Numbered from the stretch's first letter, positions 27,471 to 37,112 are shown. The stretch: 64,000 nucleotides of DNA from Halobium salinum (GCF_026586625.1 NZ_JAODIW010000008.1:901793-965792); one strand, 5' to 3'. Notes: a model not told the origin generated them from the letters alone. Numbers and translations: made by a program.

Positions 27471-29276
27471 ATGCGACAGGCTACCGCCCTGTGGCTCGTG
27501 CTGCTCGTCGTCGCCGCCGGCGTCGCGCCGGGCGTCGGTGCCGCCGCCGCCGCGCCAGCGACAGGCGTGGTCGGCGAGACGACGGCCGAGCCGGCGGAGA
27601 TACGCGAAACCGGTGCCCCGCTCGCGACCGAGCCCGACGGTCCCTCCTCCACCCCGTCGGCCAGTCAGTCCGCCAGCCAGTCCGACGCGCCCGACGACCC
27701 GGACGAGGACGTTATCGGCTGGGAAGAGGGGTACTGGCACAACGAGTCCATCGACGTCGACCAGTCCGACGGCCTCTCCGACGAGGAACTCGACGCCTAC
27801 GTCTCCCGAGCGATGGCTCGCGTCGAGTACGTCCGCGAGCGGGAGTTCAAGGAGGACGTGCCGGTGAGCGTCATCTCCCGGGAGGAGTACCGGGAGCAGG
27901 CGGGCAACCAGGCCGCGGCCAACGCGTCCTACACGGCCTGGAACAACCAGGTGTGGGAGGCGCTGTTCCTCGTCGGCGAGGAGACGAACGTCCAGACCGA
28001 GCTGGGGTCGACGCTCGGTGCCAGCGTCGCCGGGTTCTACGCCCCCGGCGACGACGAAATCAAGATAATCACCCCCGACCCCGACTCCCCGACGGTCGAC
28101 AACGCGACGCTGGTCCACGAGTTGACCCACGCGATGCAGGACCAGTACCACGACCTCTCACAGCGGAAGTACCGCGGAACGACCCAGGACGGGAGTCTCG
28201 CCGCCGACGGGGTCGTCGAGGGCGAGGCCAACTACGTCGAGGATAAGTACCGAATGCGCTGTGCGTCCGGAGAGTGGGACTGTGTGGAGACCCCCGCCGC
28301 CGGTGGTGGCGGCTCCGGTTCCGGCCCCCAACCCAACCTCGGCGTGCTCGTGACGTTGCTCCAGCCGTACTCAGACGGCCCGGCGTACGTCCACTCGCTG
28401 TACGAACGGGGCGGCTGGGACGCCGTCGAGCGGAAGATGGCGAACCCGCCGAACGCGACCGAGCAGACGATTCACGTCACCGACGAGGCGCCGACGCCCA
28501 TCGAGTTCGAGGACAACGCGACCGACGGCTGGGAGCTCTACCCGAACCTCGGCGAGAACGGCTCCGACACCGTCGGCGAGGCGTCGCTGTACGCGATGGC
28601 GTACTACCAGGACCGCCAGAACGGCCTCCCCGGCGTCGACTACCGGAACATCGCCAACGCCCCCGGCGAGTACGACACGTACAACTACACCACGCGGGCG
28701 ACGAAAGGGTGGGCCAACGACCGCGTCTTTCCGTACCACGCGGGGTCGGGCAACGACACCCAGTACGGGTACGTTTGGGTGACCGAGTGGGACACGACGC
28801 GTGACGCCCGAGAGTTCCAGGCGTTCTACCGCGACGTGCTCGACGCACAGGGTGCGGAACAGCAGGCCGACGGGAGTTGGGTCGTCGAGGAGGGTCGCTT
28901 CGCCGACAGCTTCCTCGTCCGGCAGAACGGCACCCGAGTGACGATAGTCAACGGACCGGACGCCGAGGCCGTCGAAGCGATTCGACCCGGCCTCGCCGCG
29001 TCGGTCGAGGCGTCCCAGGAGCGGAACGCGACGACGACGAGCGAGACGACGACAGACGAGACGACGACCGCGACCACCACGGCCCCCGTGACGACGACCG
29101 CGACCGCGGCGAACGACTCCGACGGAACGACCGTCGAGGGTGAACCCGTCGCCGACGAGGGGACGACCGGGACCGACTCGACGGTGCCCGGCTTCGGTCC
29201 GGTCGTCGCGTTGGCGGCACTGGCGGCGCTGGTCGCCGGCGCGGTCCGCTTCGGGCGCTCCGGTCGGAGCCGGTGA
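27471..29276 (+). CDS. Exported HExxH putative metallopeptidase, PGF-anchored (first of three paralogues)
   Basis: 601 residues. A signal peptide (1-26) and Ser/Thr-rich linker are followed by a domain of about 420 residues and a long Thr-rich stalk. The end is VPGFGPVVALAALAALVAG plus Arg-rich tail, a PGF-CTERM anchor. The domain carries HELTH (216-220) and, about 35 residues on, EGEAN, the pattern of gluzincin zinc peptidases (two His and a downstream Glu). It resembles the haloarchaeal surface protein family named for HVO_1808. Proteolytic action has not been shown, to my knowledge. Two paralogues follow directly. ATG 27471 is preferred over the GTG two codons before. Confidence 0.85.
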   Translation: MRQATALWLVLLVVAAGVAPGVGAAAAAPATGVVGETTAEPAEIRETGAPLATEPDGPSSTPSASQSASQSDAPDDPDEDVIGWEEGYWHNESIDVDQSDGLSDEELDAYVSRAMARVEYVREREFKEDVPVSVISREEYREQAGNQAAANASYTAWNNQVWEALFLVGEETNVQTELGSTLGASVAGFYAPGDDEIKIITPDPDSPTVDNATLVHELTHAMQDQYHDLSQRKYRGTTQDGSLAADGVVEGEANYVEDKYRMRCASGEWDCVETPAAGGGGSGSGPQPNLGVLVTLLQPYSDGPAYVHSLYERGGWDAVERKMANPPNATEQTIHVTDEAPTPIEFEDNATDGWELYPNLGENGSDTVGEASLYAMAYYQDRQNGLPGVDYRNIANAPGEYDTYNYTTRATKGWANDRVFPYHAGSGNDTQYGYVWVTEWDTTRDAREFQAFYRDVLDAQGAEQQADGSWVVEEGRFADSFLVRQNGTRVTIVNGPDAEAVEAIRPGLAASVEASQERNATTTSETTTDETTTATTTAPVTTTATAANDSDGTTVEGEPVADEGTTGTDSTVPGFGPVVALAALAALVAGAVRFGRSGRSR

Positions 29277-29411
29277 CGACGCGGGACGGGCGGAACAGGT
29301 GACGACGCGGGACGGGTAGGTGTCGAGGCCCGAACGGCGGGCGACGAACACCCCACCTCACCGACGGCACCCAGCAACCATATCACGACGGCCCCCTAAC
29401 TCGCCGCCATC

Positions 29412-30965
29412 GTGCGATATAGAGCGGCCCTGCTGGCGGTTCTCGTACTGCTCTCGGGGTGTGTAGGCGTCCCGTCGCTGGGCGACGTGACCGGCGGGAG
29501 TCAGCCGGACGTACAGGCACCCGACGACGTGTCCGCCGCCGTCGAACCGGCGCCGGCGGACCTCGCCGACCCCACCTCCGACCGCCTCGGCTGGGAGGGC
29601 GGTTACTGGTACAACGAGTCCGTGAGCGTCACCCGCGCCGACGGGCTGAACGACACCGAACTCGACGCCGTCGTCAACCGGACGATGGCCCGCGTCGAGG
29701 CCATCCGCGGGCTGGAGTTCGAGGAGCCGGTCCCCGTGACCGTCGTCCAGCGCTCCGAGTTCCAGCGCTCGCAGTCGGGACGGGAGACCCCCGCCTCCGT
29801 CCGCCAGTTCGACAACGCGAAGTTCGAGGCGCTGTTCATGGTGAACGAGTCCGCCGAGTCCATCGGCGTCCAGCGAACCAACAGCGGCGTCTCCGTCGGC
29901 GGCTACTACTCGCCCAGCGAGGACGAAATCGTCGTCATCAGCGAGTCCGAGACGCCGACGGTCGACACGTCGACGCTGGCACACGAGCTCGTCCACGGCC
30001 TACAGGACCAGCACTTCGACCTCGCGAGCCTGTCGGGGGAGACCCGTCGCGAGCACAACGCCATCGACGGGCTGGTCGAGGGCGACGCCAACCTCGTGCA
30101 GTACGCCTTCGACCGGCGCTGTGAGGGCGAGTGGACGTGTCTCGGTCCCGAAGCGGAGTCCGGCGAGTCGGGCGGCGAGAACGGGACCGTCGGAAACGAG
30201 TCGACCGCGGACACCGAGTCGGAGTCCGACTCCGGCTCCTCGGGCCTCGCCGCGATGGGACCGTACCTGCTGAAGTACCAGCCCTACTCCGACGGGCCGG
30301 CGTTCGTCTACCGGTTGTACGAGCGCGGCGGGTGGGCGACGGTGAACGACGCCTACGCGAACCCGCCGACCTCGTCCGAGCAGATAATCCACCCGGCGAG
30401 ATACCCCGACGACCGACCCGCAGAACTCGAGGTTCCGGACCGCTCCGTCGACGGCTGGGAGCGCGTCGAGCCCGACGGCCGAGTCGACTACGGCTCGGTC
30501 GGCGAAGCCGGCATCGCCGCGATGTTCGCCGCGCCGCTGTACGAGAAACCCGGCGCCCGGCTCGTCGACCCGGACCGTTGGCTCAACCAGGACGCGGACG
30601 GGAACGTCTCCGACTTCGACCCGCTGAACTACGACCTCCCGCCGTCGAACGGGTACGAGGGTGACCGATTCGTCGCCTACACGAACGCGGCGAACGAGTC
30701 GGCGTACGTCTGGAAGCTCCGCTTCGAGAACGAGTCGGAGGCGACGGAGTTCGTCGACGGGTACGAGTCGATGCTCGACTACCGGAACGCTACGACCGTC
30801 GACGACGCCGCCGGCCCCGGAACGGTCTACCGCATCCCCGAGGCGGACCCGAACGGGTTCGCCGACGCCTTCCGGGTCGTGGAGCGCGGCGACACGGTCG
30901 TGGTCGTGAACGCGCCAGAGGTCGGCGAACTGGACCGGGTCCACCGGGTCGAGGGCGGAGCGTAG
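29412..30965 (+). CDS. HExxH putative metallopeptidase lipoprotein (second paralogue)
   Basis: 517 residues, GTG start. A short signal with lipobox LSGC (Cys17) makes it a membrane lipoprotein, unlike the first paralogue. The shared domain starts at DRLGWEGGYWYNES, holds HELVH (191-195) and EGDAN, then a Ser/Glu-rich insert (about 235-275) and the blocks LKYQPYSDGPAFVYRLYERGGW and NPPTSSEQIIHP. The domain's conserved end is VERGDTVVVVNAPE. There is no C-terminal anchor. It lies 135 bases after the first copy and 62 before the third, so the three may be co-transcribed. Confidence 0.85.
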   Translation: MRYRAALLAVLVLLSGCVGVPSLGDVTGGSQPDVQAPDDVSAAVEPAPADLADPTSDRLGWEGGYWYNESVSVTRADGLNDTELDAVVNRTMARVEAIRGLEFEEPVPVTVVQRSEFQRSQSGRETPASVRQFDNAKFEALFMVNESAESIGVQRTNSGVSVGGYYSPSEDEIVVISESETPTVDTSTLAHELVHGLQDQHFDLASLSGETRREHNAIDGLVEGDANLVQYAFDRRCEGEWTCLGPEAESGESGGENGTVGNESTADTESESDSGSSGLAAMGPYLLKYQPYSDGPAFVYRLYERGGWATVNDAYANPPTSSEQIIHPARYPDDRPAELEVPDRSVDGWERVEPDGRVDYGSVGEAGIAAMFAAPLYEKPGARLVDPDRWLNQDADGNVSDFDPLNYDLPPSNGYEGDRFVAYTNAANESAYVWKLRFENESEATEFVDGYESMLDYRNATTVDDAAGPGTVYRIPEADPNGFADAFRVVERGDTVVVVNAPEVGELDRVHRVEGGA

Positions 30966-31027
30966 TCGGCGGCTCACACCCCACACCGCGGGCACACTTT
31001 TCACCGCTCCCCCCATTCCCCCAGGTA

Positions 31028-32491
31028 GTGCAGCGACGACTCGCCGCCGTCCTTCTCGTCTGTTCGGTGCTGCTCGCCGGCTGCAGCGGCACGCTCACCC
31101 CACCGACCGCCGGCGGCGAGCCGAAGAAGGGGCCGCTCCTCGGCGAGGGGTGGTCCTACCCGGACGACCCACCCGAGGACCGCCTCGGCTGGGAGGCCGG
31201 CTACTGGCACAACGAGTCCGTCGACGTCGACCAGTCCGACGGACTGAACGCGAGCGAGCGCCGAGCGCTGGTCGCCCGGACGATGGCCCGCGTCGAGCGA
31301 GTCAGGGGGCTCGAGTTCCGGAAGACGGTCCCCGTCCAAGTCGTCTCCCGCGAGGAGTACCGCAACAACTCTCCGTTCGGCGGGGGACGGAGCGCGGCGT
31401 ACGAGGCGTGGCGCAACCAGGTGTGGGAGGCCGCGCTGTTGGTCGGGGAGGAGCGCAACACCTCCGACGTGTTCGCAGAGCTGTACGGCGGCTCCGTGCT
31501 CGGCTACTACTCGCCGAGCGGGGACCGCATCGTCGTCATCAGCGAGTCGGCGACGCCGCGAATCGACCGCGCGACCCTCGCCCACGAACTCGTCCACGCT
31601 CTGCAGGACCAGCACTTCGACGTGCCGGGCGCGCGGACCCGGGACGCCGCGTGGGCACATCAGGGCGTCACCGAGGGTGACGCGCGATACGTCGAGAGCC
31701 TGTACGAACGCCGGTGTGCAGGCGGGGACGGCGCGAGCGAGAACGTCACGAGCGGGGACGACGCGAACGCGACGTGGAACTGCGTCCCGCGGCCCGAGAG
31801 CGGCGCCGGGGGCGGCGGGAACCCGGCCAACCGCGGCGTGTTCCTCACCATCTACGTCCCCTACAGCGACGGGCCGGCGCTGGTCGAGGACGTACGCGAG
31901 CGGGGCGGCTGGGACGCCGTGAACCGGATGTACGCGAACCCGCCGGCGTCGACCGAGCAGGTCATCCACCCCGAGGCGTACCCCGACGAGCGACCCGTCG
32001 AGGTGACGGTGTCGGACCGGTCGGGCGAGGGGTGGTCGCGGTTCGACCTGCGGGGACAACGGGCGACCGAGACGATGGGCGAGGTGACGCTGTTCGCGAT
32101 GCAGTACCACAACGGGCTCGTCGAGCGCGACCTACGAACCGGGGGGACGCCGCTGTCGCCGTACAACTACAGCGACCCCGCGAGCGCCGGCTGGGCGGGT
32201 GACCGACTGGTACCCTACCGGAACGCCGACGGCGAGAACGGCTACGTCTACCGAATCACCTTCGACACCGAGCGGGACGCCCGCGAGTTCGAGCGCGCCT
32301 ACCGGACGCTGTTGACGCTCCAACTCGGCGGCGAACAGGTGCGGGAGGCAGGCGGCCCCGGACTGGTGTACCGGATTCCCGAGGACCGGGCGTATGGCGA
32401 CGCGTTCCGCGTCTATCGCGACGGTGACACGGTGACGATAGTGAACGCGCCGGCGGTCGAGGAGTTGAGTGAGGTCCACGACCCGCAGTGA
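31028..32491 (+). CDS. HExxH putative metallopeptidase lipoprotein (third paralogue)
   Basis: 487 residues, GTG start. The lipobox is LAGC (Cys19). The domain matches the other two from DRLGWEAGYWHNES onward: HELVH (186-190), EGDAR, PYSDGPALVEDVRERGGW, NPPASTEQVIHP and a final RDGDTVTIVNAP. It is closer to the first copy at the N-terminal edge (VDVDQSDGL in both) and to the second in lacking a C-terminal anchor. All three keep the HExxH pair and the downstream Glu, so all could bind zinc. Confidence 0.85.
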   Translation: MQRRLAAVLLVCSVLLAGCSGTLTPPTAGGEPKKGPLLGEGWSYPDDPPEDRLGWEAGYWHNESVDVDQSDGLNASERRALVARTMARVERVRGLEFRKTVPVQVVSREEYRNNSPFGGGRSAAYEAWRNQVWEAALLVGEERNTSDVFAELYGGSVLGYYSPSGDRIVVISESATPRIDRATLAHELVHALQDQHFDVPGARTRDAAWAHQGVTEGDARYVESLYERRCAGGDGASENVTSGDDANATWNCVPRPESGAGGGGNPANRGVFLTIYVPYSDGPALVEDVRERGGWDAVNRMYANPPASTEQVIHPEAYPDERPVEVTVSDRSGEGWSRFDLRGQRATETMGEVTLFAMQYHNGLVERDLRTGGTPLSPYNYSDPASAGWAGDRLVPYRNADGENGYVYRITFDTERDAREFERAYRTLLTLQLGGEQVREAGGPGLVYRIPEDRAYGDAFRVYRDGDTVTIVNAPAVEELSEVHDPQ

Positions 32492-32591
32492 GCCGGCGGG
32501 TGGCGGGTCAGTCGACCGGCGCCAGAGGGGTGAGTGCCACCGAAACCGGCGACCTCGGCCCACAGGCGGCGCACGGGCGCTTTCGACGTAC

Positions 32592-32599
32592 TTTTTATC
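32592..32599 (+). promoter_or_regulatory. TATA box of rps6e
   Basis: TTTTTATC is centred 25 bases before the ATG at 32621, with an AC-rich stretch between and no Shine-Dalgarno. It is a strong leaderless-type promoter. Confidence 0.65.
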
Positions 32600-32620
32600 G
32601 CCCACGGACACGCACCACCT

Positions 32621-33034
32621 ATGGCAGAATTTCAGGTCGTCGTTTCGGACCCCGCTTCCGGGAAGACCTACCAGCGAGAGGTAGAGGGACAGGACGCGAA
32701 CCGCTTCCTCGGTCGCGAACTCGGCGAGGAGGTCGACGGCGCCGCCGTCGGCCTCGACGGGTTCACGCTCGAAATCACGGGCGGTTCGGACAACGCCGGG
32801 CGCCCGATGCGCGAGGACGTCGCCGGCGCGAACCTCAAGGAACTGCTCCTCGAGGGCGGCGTGGGCTACAAGCCCTCCCGCGAGGGCGAGCGCAAGCGCA
32901 TCACCGTCCGCGGCCGCGAGGTCAGCGACGAGACGGCCCAGGTCAACGTGAAGGTCGTCGACGCCGAGGAGGGCGAGGTCGCCGAGGCGTACGGCGAGGG
33001 CGGCGAGGACGACGAAGACGCGGACGACGAGTAA
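32621..33034 (+). CDS. rps6e: Ribosomal protein S6e
   Basis: 137 residues, the small-subunit protein shared by archaea and eukaryotes. The family opening ([20 protein letters not shown]) and the block [18 protein letters not shown], then [18 protein letters not shown], are all present. It is shorter than eukaryotic S6 because the kinase-target C-terminal helix is missing, as in other archaea. The last 15 residues are an acidic tail. A strong TATA element 25 bases upstream supports the ATG. It is followed at 48 bases by a small conserved gene on the same strand. Confidence 0.97.
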   Translation: MAEFQVVVSDPASGKTYQREVEGQDANRFLGRELGEEVDGAAVGLDGFTLEITGGSDNAGRPMREDVAGANLKELLLEGGVGYKPSREGERKRITVRGREVSDETAQVNVKVVDAEEGEVAEAYGEGGEDDEDADDE

Positions 33035-33082
33035 CGCGCTCGACGCCGCGGCCGACGGAACGCTTCTCTCACACCATCCAGC

Positions 33083-33523
33083 ATGACAGACCGCATCCCC
33101 AGCGACCACGCATCCGTCCGTACCGTCCGCGGGAAACTGGCGCGCAGCGGCGGCACTCGCCGTCCCTGCCTGCGCGTTCCCGACGAACTCGCCGACTCGC
33201 TCGACGCCGGCGACTACGTCCGCCTCGTCCTCGACGGCGACGCGGCCCACGCCCGCGTGAGCGAGGACGCGACGGGCCTCGTGATTCGGGGTGCCTACGA
33301 CGACAAGTCGCTCGCGCGCGACCCGGGGGACGCTCCCAACCGGCTGGTCGAGTGGGTCGACGCGAACGACCGGCCCCTCGACTCGGCCGTCGAGGTGGAC
33401 GAGGTCGAATCCGGCTACTTCTACGGGGTCCGCGTCCCCGGCCGCCGGGCGGTGTACGCGCCGTCGACGCCGCCGGCGGACTCGCTCGCGTCCATCGCCG
33501 AGAAGTTGGACGGCGACGGCTGA
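33083..33523 (+). CDS. Haloarchaeal conserved protein (DUF7112-type)
   Basis: 146 residues, with no signal or membrane segment. The first half has an AbrB-like beta pattern (RTVRGKLARSG, RRPCLRVPDELADSLDAGDYVRLVLDG) and the second an alternating strand pattern (VESGYFYGVRVPGRRAVY). From memory it fits the haloarchaeal family DUF7112. Function unknown; a small barrel that binds nucleic acid or protein is possible. It follows rps6e by 48 bases on the same strand and may share its transcript. Confidence 0.7.
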   Translation: MTDRIPSDHASVRTVRGKLARSGGTRRPCLRVPDELADSLDAGDYVRLVLDGDAAHARVSEDATGLVIRGAYDDKSLARDPGDAPNRLVEWVDANDRPLDSAVEVDEVESGYFYGVRVPGRRAVYAPSTPPADSLASIAEKLDGDG

Positions 33524-33587
33524 GGACGGACGGGGGCGTTTCGGCCGTTTCAGGCCGTTTTTACCCCTGGGCCGTCCACGGGGAGGT

Positions 33588-34022
33588 ATGAGCAAGCTCG
33601 ACGAGTTCCTCGCGGGCGAGCGCCTCGAGGACGTGGCGCTGTACCTGACACACGACTACCTCGACGAGGGCGGGCGCATCGCCAACTACGGCGAGGACCT
33701 GGCGGACGGCGTCGTACTCGTCGTCTCCGGCGACGACGGGCGGGGGATGTTCTCGGCGGGTACCGGGATGGACGCGATGGAGTTCGCCCAGAGCGCGATG
33801 GGCGAGGGCGGCGAGATTCACGCGGACCTCGCCGGCGGCGAGTGCCCGGCGGCTGAAGCGGAGCCGGAGGAGGACCACGGCGTGAAGTTCGTCTTCGCGT
33901 TCGCCGAGGCCCAGAACGAGGAGGTCGGCGGGCTGTACGCGGAGGGCGACGTGATTCACGCCTACGCGCAGTGTGAGTGTGGCGAGCGTTACTCCGACCG
34001 CTGGGTGACGGGCACGCGCTGA
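33588..34022 (+). CDS. DUF5807 family haloarchaeal protein
   Basis: 144 residues starting MSKLDEFLAGERLEDVALYL, which matches from memory the haloarchaeal family DUF5807. The middle (GVVLVVSGDDGRGMFSAGTGMDAMEFAQ) looks like a small alpha/beta domain. The end carries two cysteines (CECG) that could contribute to a metal site with the earlier ECPA cysteine. Function unknown. Its last 34 bases overlap the 3' end of the convergent membrane-protein gene. Confidence 0.75.
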   Translation: MSKLDEFLAGERLEDVALYLTHDYLDEGGRIANYGEDLADGVVLVVSGDDGRGMFSAGTGMDAMEFAQSAMGEGGEIHADLAGGECPAAEAEPEEDHGVKFVFAFAEAQNEEVGGLYAEGDVIHAYAQCECGERYSDRWVTGTR

Positions 34023-34513
34023 GTCCGGGACGCCGCGCGACGCAGACCCGTGGTCGCGACGAACGCGACGACGTAGGTGGCGACGACCAGCCCTGCCAGC
34101 AGGTAGACGAGCAGAGCGAGCGTCGACGGTGGCAGCGCGAGCAGAGACTCGATGGTGACCCGGTCGACCGCCGTCGCGACGGCGCCGACGCCGACGAGCC
34201 CCGCGACCAGAGCCGGCGTCCGCCGGAGGAATCGCCCGCCCTCGCCGACGGCCGAGGGAGCGCCCAGCGTGGGGGTCCACGCCGAATCGGCCTCCACGTC
34301 CCACGTCTCGACGGTGTAGGCGTCGAAGCGCTCGAACAAGTACTCGGAGGGGCCGCCCGCGACCGACTCGTAGGGTGCGACCGGAGCGCGCTCCCGGTTG
34401 CGGTACGCATCGGCGGCGGCCGTCGCGTCGTCCTGCGAACCGTGCAGCGAGAGCGGAACGCGGTGGTCGTCCTCGTGTTCGCCGACGACGGCGTGAACGG
34501 AGCGGGAGGGCAT
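33989..34513 (-). CDS. Two-span membrane protein, function unknown
   Basis: 174 residues. A soluble N-terminal part of about 95 residues is followed by two hydrophobic helices (about 100-115 and 128-155) and a basic tail. The Asp/His-rich start (HEDDHRVPLSLHGSQDDA) could bind a metal or sit in the cytoplasm. I recognise no family. Its stop lies inside the neighbouring DUF5807 gene (34-base overlap, tail to tail). A GTG one codon upstream is an equally possible start. Confidence 0.6.
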   Translation of the reverse strand: MPSRSVHAVVGEHEDDHRVPLSLHGSQDDATAAADAYRNRERAPVAPYESVAGGPSEYLFERFDAYTVETWDVEADSAWTPTLGAPSAVGEGGRFLRRTPALVAGLVGVGAVATAVDRVTIESLLALPPSTLALLVYLLAGLVVATYVVAFVATTGLRRAASRTQRVPVTQRSE

Positions 34514-34655
34514 CACCGTCGCGCACTCGGTGGGCGGGTAAGTGTCTTCTCCCCGACCGGGGCGGAGCCGACTCGAAGCCGGGTCCCATCACCCCACTGA
34601 CTGGTCGGCGTCCCGGTCACAAGCTTTTGGAGCGTCGGCGTCGTGGGTCGGAACT

Positions 34656-35696
34656 ATGGCGGGCTACGGCCCACCGGACCCCCTCTCCCGCGAGACGATC
34701 CGGGCGATGGTCGACGCCGTGCGGCCCGAGTGGACGGTCCGCGTCATCGAGCCCTGCGAGCGCGGGAGCGACGTGCTCTACTACCTCACCGTCGGTACCG
34801 GCGACGGGAGCCGCGAGGCCGTCCTCAAGTACTGTCGGTTCGCCGACGCCGGGAGCTTTCTCACCGAACCGCGCGCGCTTTCGGTCGTCGCGAGCGAGAC
34901 CTCGGTGCCGGTACCCGTCGTCGACGCCGTCGTCGACGACCATCCCGACCTCCCGGCGCCGTACTTCCTCATGAGCCGTCGGGAGGGCGTCCCCGCGTCG
35001 GAGGCGGCTCTCGACGACGAGGGGACCGTCGACCTCGCTCGCGACGCCGGACGCTACCTCGGCGCCGTCCACCGCCTCGCGACGTTCGACGGGTTCGGCC
35101 GTCTCGAGCCGGCTGACTGCGTCGACTGCGACCCCGGAGCGGCCAGGGAGGGACTCGCCGTCGCCGACCCGACCGACGCGTGGGCCGAGCGATTCCACGC
35201 CCTCGCGACGGCGCCGCTGGACTGTCTCGACGACTCCCGGTTCTCCGACCTCGTCCCGGCGATTCGGCGGTCGCTCGCCCGCGCCCGCGACCGGGTCGCC
35301 GACGCGGACCATCGGGCCGTGTTTTGTCACGGCGACTACCGGCCGGGGAACCTCCTCGTCGACGACGAGGGGCACACCGCGGCGGTGCTCGGCTGGCGGA
35401 CGGCGACCGCGGCGCCCGCCGAGTACGACCTCGCGCGCGCCGAGGAGCATCTCAGCGGCGACCGAGGACTCGACGACGGCCGCCGCGAGCGGCTTCGGGA
35501 GGCGCTGTACGAGGGGTACGAGCGGACGAACCGCCTCGACCGCGACGCCGGCTTCGACGCCCGGCGGCGGGGGTACCTGCTCGCCGCCCGCGTCGAGGCG
35601 ATGCGCTGGCTCCCCTACAGACTGGGCGACGCCGACGCGGCGCGGCGGAACGCCGCGGCCGCCGACCACCGGGCGTTCGTCGAGGCGCTGCGGTGA
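34656..35696 (+). CDS. APH-family phosphotransferase with a substituted metal-binding Asp
   Basis: 346 residues with the aminoglycoside phosphotransferase/choline kinase fold. The catalytic loop HGDYRPGNLLVDD (His225, Asp227, Asn232) is intact, and AVLKYCR carries the ATP-binding Lys. The next motif, normally DW (the DFG-type Mg ligand), reads VLGW, with Gly at position 246. The flanking text (AAPAEYDLARAEEHL) is normal. The enzyme may be inactive, use another acid, or act as a binding protein. The family phosphorylates small alcohols, amines or sugars; the substrate is unknown. It is cytoplasmic and convergent with the DHH gene. Confidence 0.82.
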   Translation: MAGYGPPDPLSRETIRAMVDAVRPEWTVRVIEPCERGSDVLYYLTVGTGDGSREAVLKYCRFADAGSFLTEPRALSVVASETSVPVPVVDAVVDDHPDLPAPYFLMSRREGVPASEAALDDEGTVDLARDAGRYLGAVHRLATFDGFGRLEPADCVDCDPGAAREGLAVADPTDAWAERFHALATAPLDCLDDSRFSDLVPAIRRSLARARDRVADADHRAVFCHGDYRPGNLLVDDEGHTAAVLGWRTATAAPAEYDLARAEEHLSGDRGLDDGRRERLREALYEGYERTNRLDRDAGFDARRRGYLLAARVEAMRWLPYRLGDADAARRNAAAADHRAFVEALR

Positions 35697-35711
35697 GGGT
35701 GCGGTCCGGCG

Positions 35712-37112
35712 CTACGCGCCGTCCTCGTCGTCCTCGTCCGTGCCGGTGACGACGTGGTCGGCCCCGGCGTCGCCGTCGGGGCCGGCGTCGGGCGTCTCCT
35801 CCTCGGAGACCGCGGCGGTCTCGTCGGCCGTCTCCTCGGCGTCCCCCTCGGCCTCCACGGTCGCCGCCTCGTCCTCCTCGGCCGCCCGCTCCGCGACGCG
35901 TTCGAACGCGGCGAGGATGACGCGTTTCGTCGTGGCGCCCTCGGTCGTCCAGTGGTGGGCGTAGTCGAGCATGTCGTCGTAGATGTCGGGCTTACAGCCG
36001 GCGGCCTTCGGGTGGCCGCCGCCGTTGACCTGCCCGGCGACCTCGTGAGCGCGCTCGAACGTCTCGGTGCCGCGGATGCTGGCACTGCCGGCGGGTTTGA
36101 CGATTACGGCGGCGTCACAACCCCGCTCGCGCATCGCCTCGGCGACCTCGTTCTGCGAGCACCGACCGTAGGTGACGCCGACCGTCCACGGGCCGACCTC
36201 GTGGGTCTCGGCGCGGCCGACGGCCTTCTCGATGAGTTGCTCCTTCTCCTCGCGGCGGTGGGCGAGGTACCGCTCGACGACCGGCGGGAGGTCGGGGCCG
36301 GCGACGCCGACGACCGAGACGTACGTCTCGGGGTCGGTCCAGTACGCGAAGTCCGCCACGTCGTCGCTCCGGGGGTCTTCCTTCAGCCAGAGGTCGTGGT
36401 CGCGGGTGACGGCGGCGAGTTCGGCGAGATGTTCCGGGAAGTCGTACTCCATCGAGCGCAGAGTCACGTCGGCGGTACACTCCTCGTCGCTCTCGCCGAC
36501 GACGAGGTCGACGCCCGCCTCTCGGACCGACTCGGCGACGGCGTCGCCCCACTGGTGGTGGTCGAACCAGCGGACGCTCCCCGCCGTTTCGACCGCGGCG
36601 GCGAGTTCGTCCTCGACGTACTCGTAGCGGTCCGGACAGAGGTCACAGACGTAGAGGTCGATACCTTCGGGCGCGAACTCGGCCACCCGCTCCAGCGCGT
36701 CCTCGATGTTGTGCGGCCCGGCGCCGACGACCGCGACCGACGAGGAGGGGAGGTCGTCCTCCGCCTCGGGGTCGGCGAGCGGGCTCTCGACCACGTCCTC
36801 GGCGTCCGGCGTCTCGGGGTCGTCCGGTTCGATTTCGCCCTCGTCGTCGGACTCCAGACGCGCTTCGAGTTTTTCGAGGAACGGGTCGGGATCGAGTGCG
36901 GCGTCGTAGGCGGCGCGAATCAGTGCGACGGAGCCGAGTCCGTCGGCGTCGGTGTCGGCGACGACGACGACCTCGGCGTCCGCGACGGCCTCGCGGACGC
37001 GCTCGTCGGCGCGGTCCTCGTCCAGCGAGTCGGGGTAAAAGAAGCCCGTGCCGGGCAGGAGCGACTTCCGGCGCAACGAGAGTCCGTCGCTCGCGATGAG
37101 TTCGTCTTCCAT
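35712..37112 (-). CDS. DHH-family phosphoesterase (archaeal RecJ-like)
   Basis: 466 residues. The metal motifs of the DHH family are present: ADTDADGLGS (Asp53, 55, 57), RWFDHHQWGD and TRDHDLW. A DHHA1 domain ends the core with NGGGHPKAAGCK. Such enzymes are single-strand nucleases or small-nucleotide phosphatases. This subfamily, with a long insert after motif I (about residues 80-125, very acidic), is typical of haloarchaea. After residue 405 comes a disordered acidic tail of about 60 residues. It is cytoplasmic. No replication genes are adjacent, so the exact role is open. Confidence 0.88.
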   Translation of the reverse strand: MEDELIASDGLSLRRKSLLPGTGFFYPDSLDEDRADERVREAVADAEVVVVADTDADGLGSVALIRAAYDAALDPDPFLEKLEARLESDDEGEIEPDDPETPDAEDVVESPLADPEAEDDLPSSSVAVVGAGPHNIEDALERVAEFAPEGIDLYVCDLCPDRYEYVEDELAAAVETAGSVRWFDHHQWGDAVAESVREAGVDLVVGESDEECTADVTLRSMEYDFPEHLAELAAVTRDHDLWLKEDPRSDDVADFAYWTDPETYVSVVGVAGPDLPPVVERYLAHRREEKEQLIEKAVGRAETHEVGPWTVGVTYGRCSQNEVAEAMRERGCDAAVIVKPAGSASIRGTETFERAHEVAGQVNGGGHPKAAGCKPDIYDDMLDYAHHWTTEGATTKRVILAAFERVAERAAEEDEAATVEAEGDAEETADETAAVSEEETPDAGPDGDAGADHVVTGTDEDDEDGA

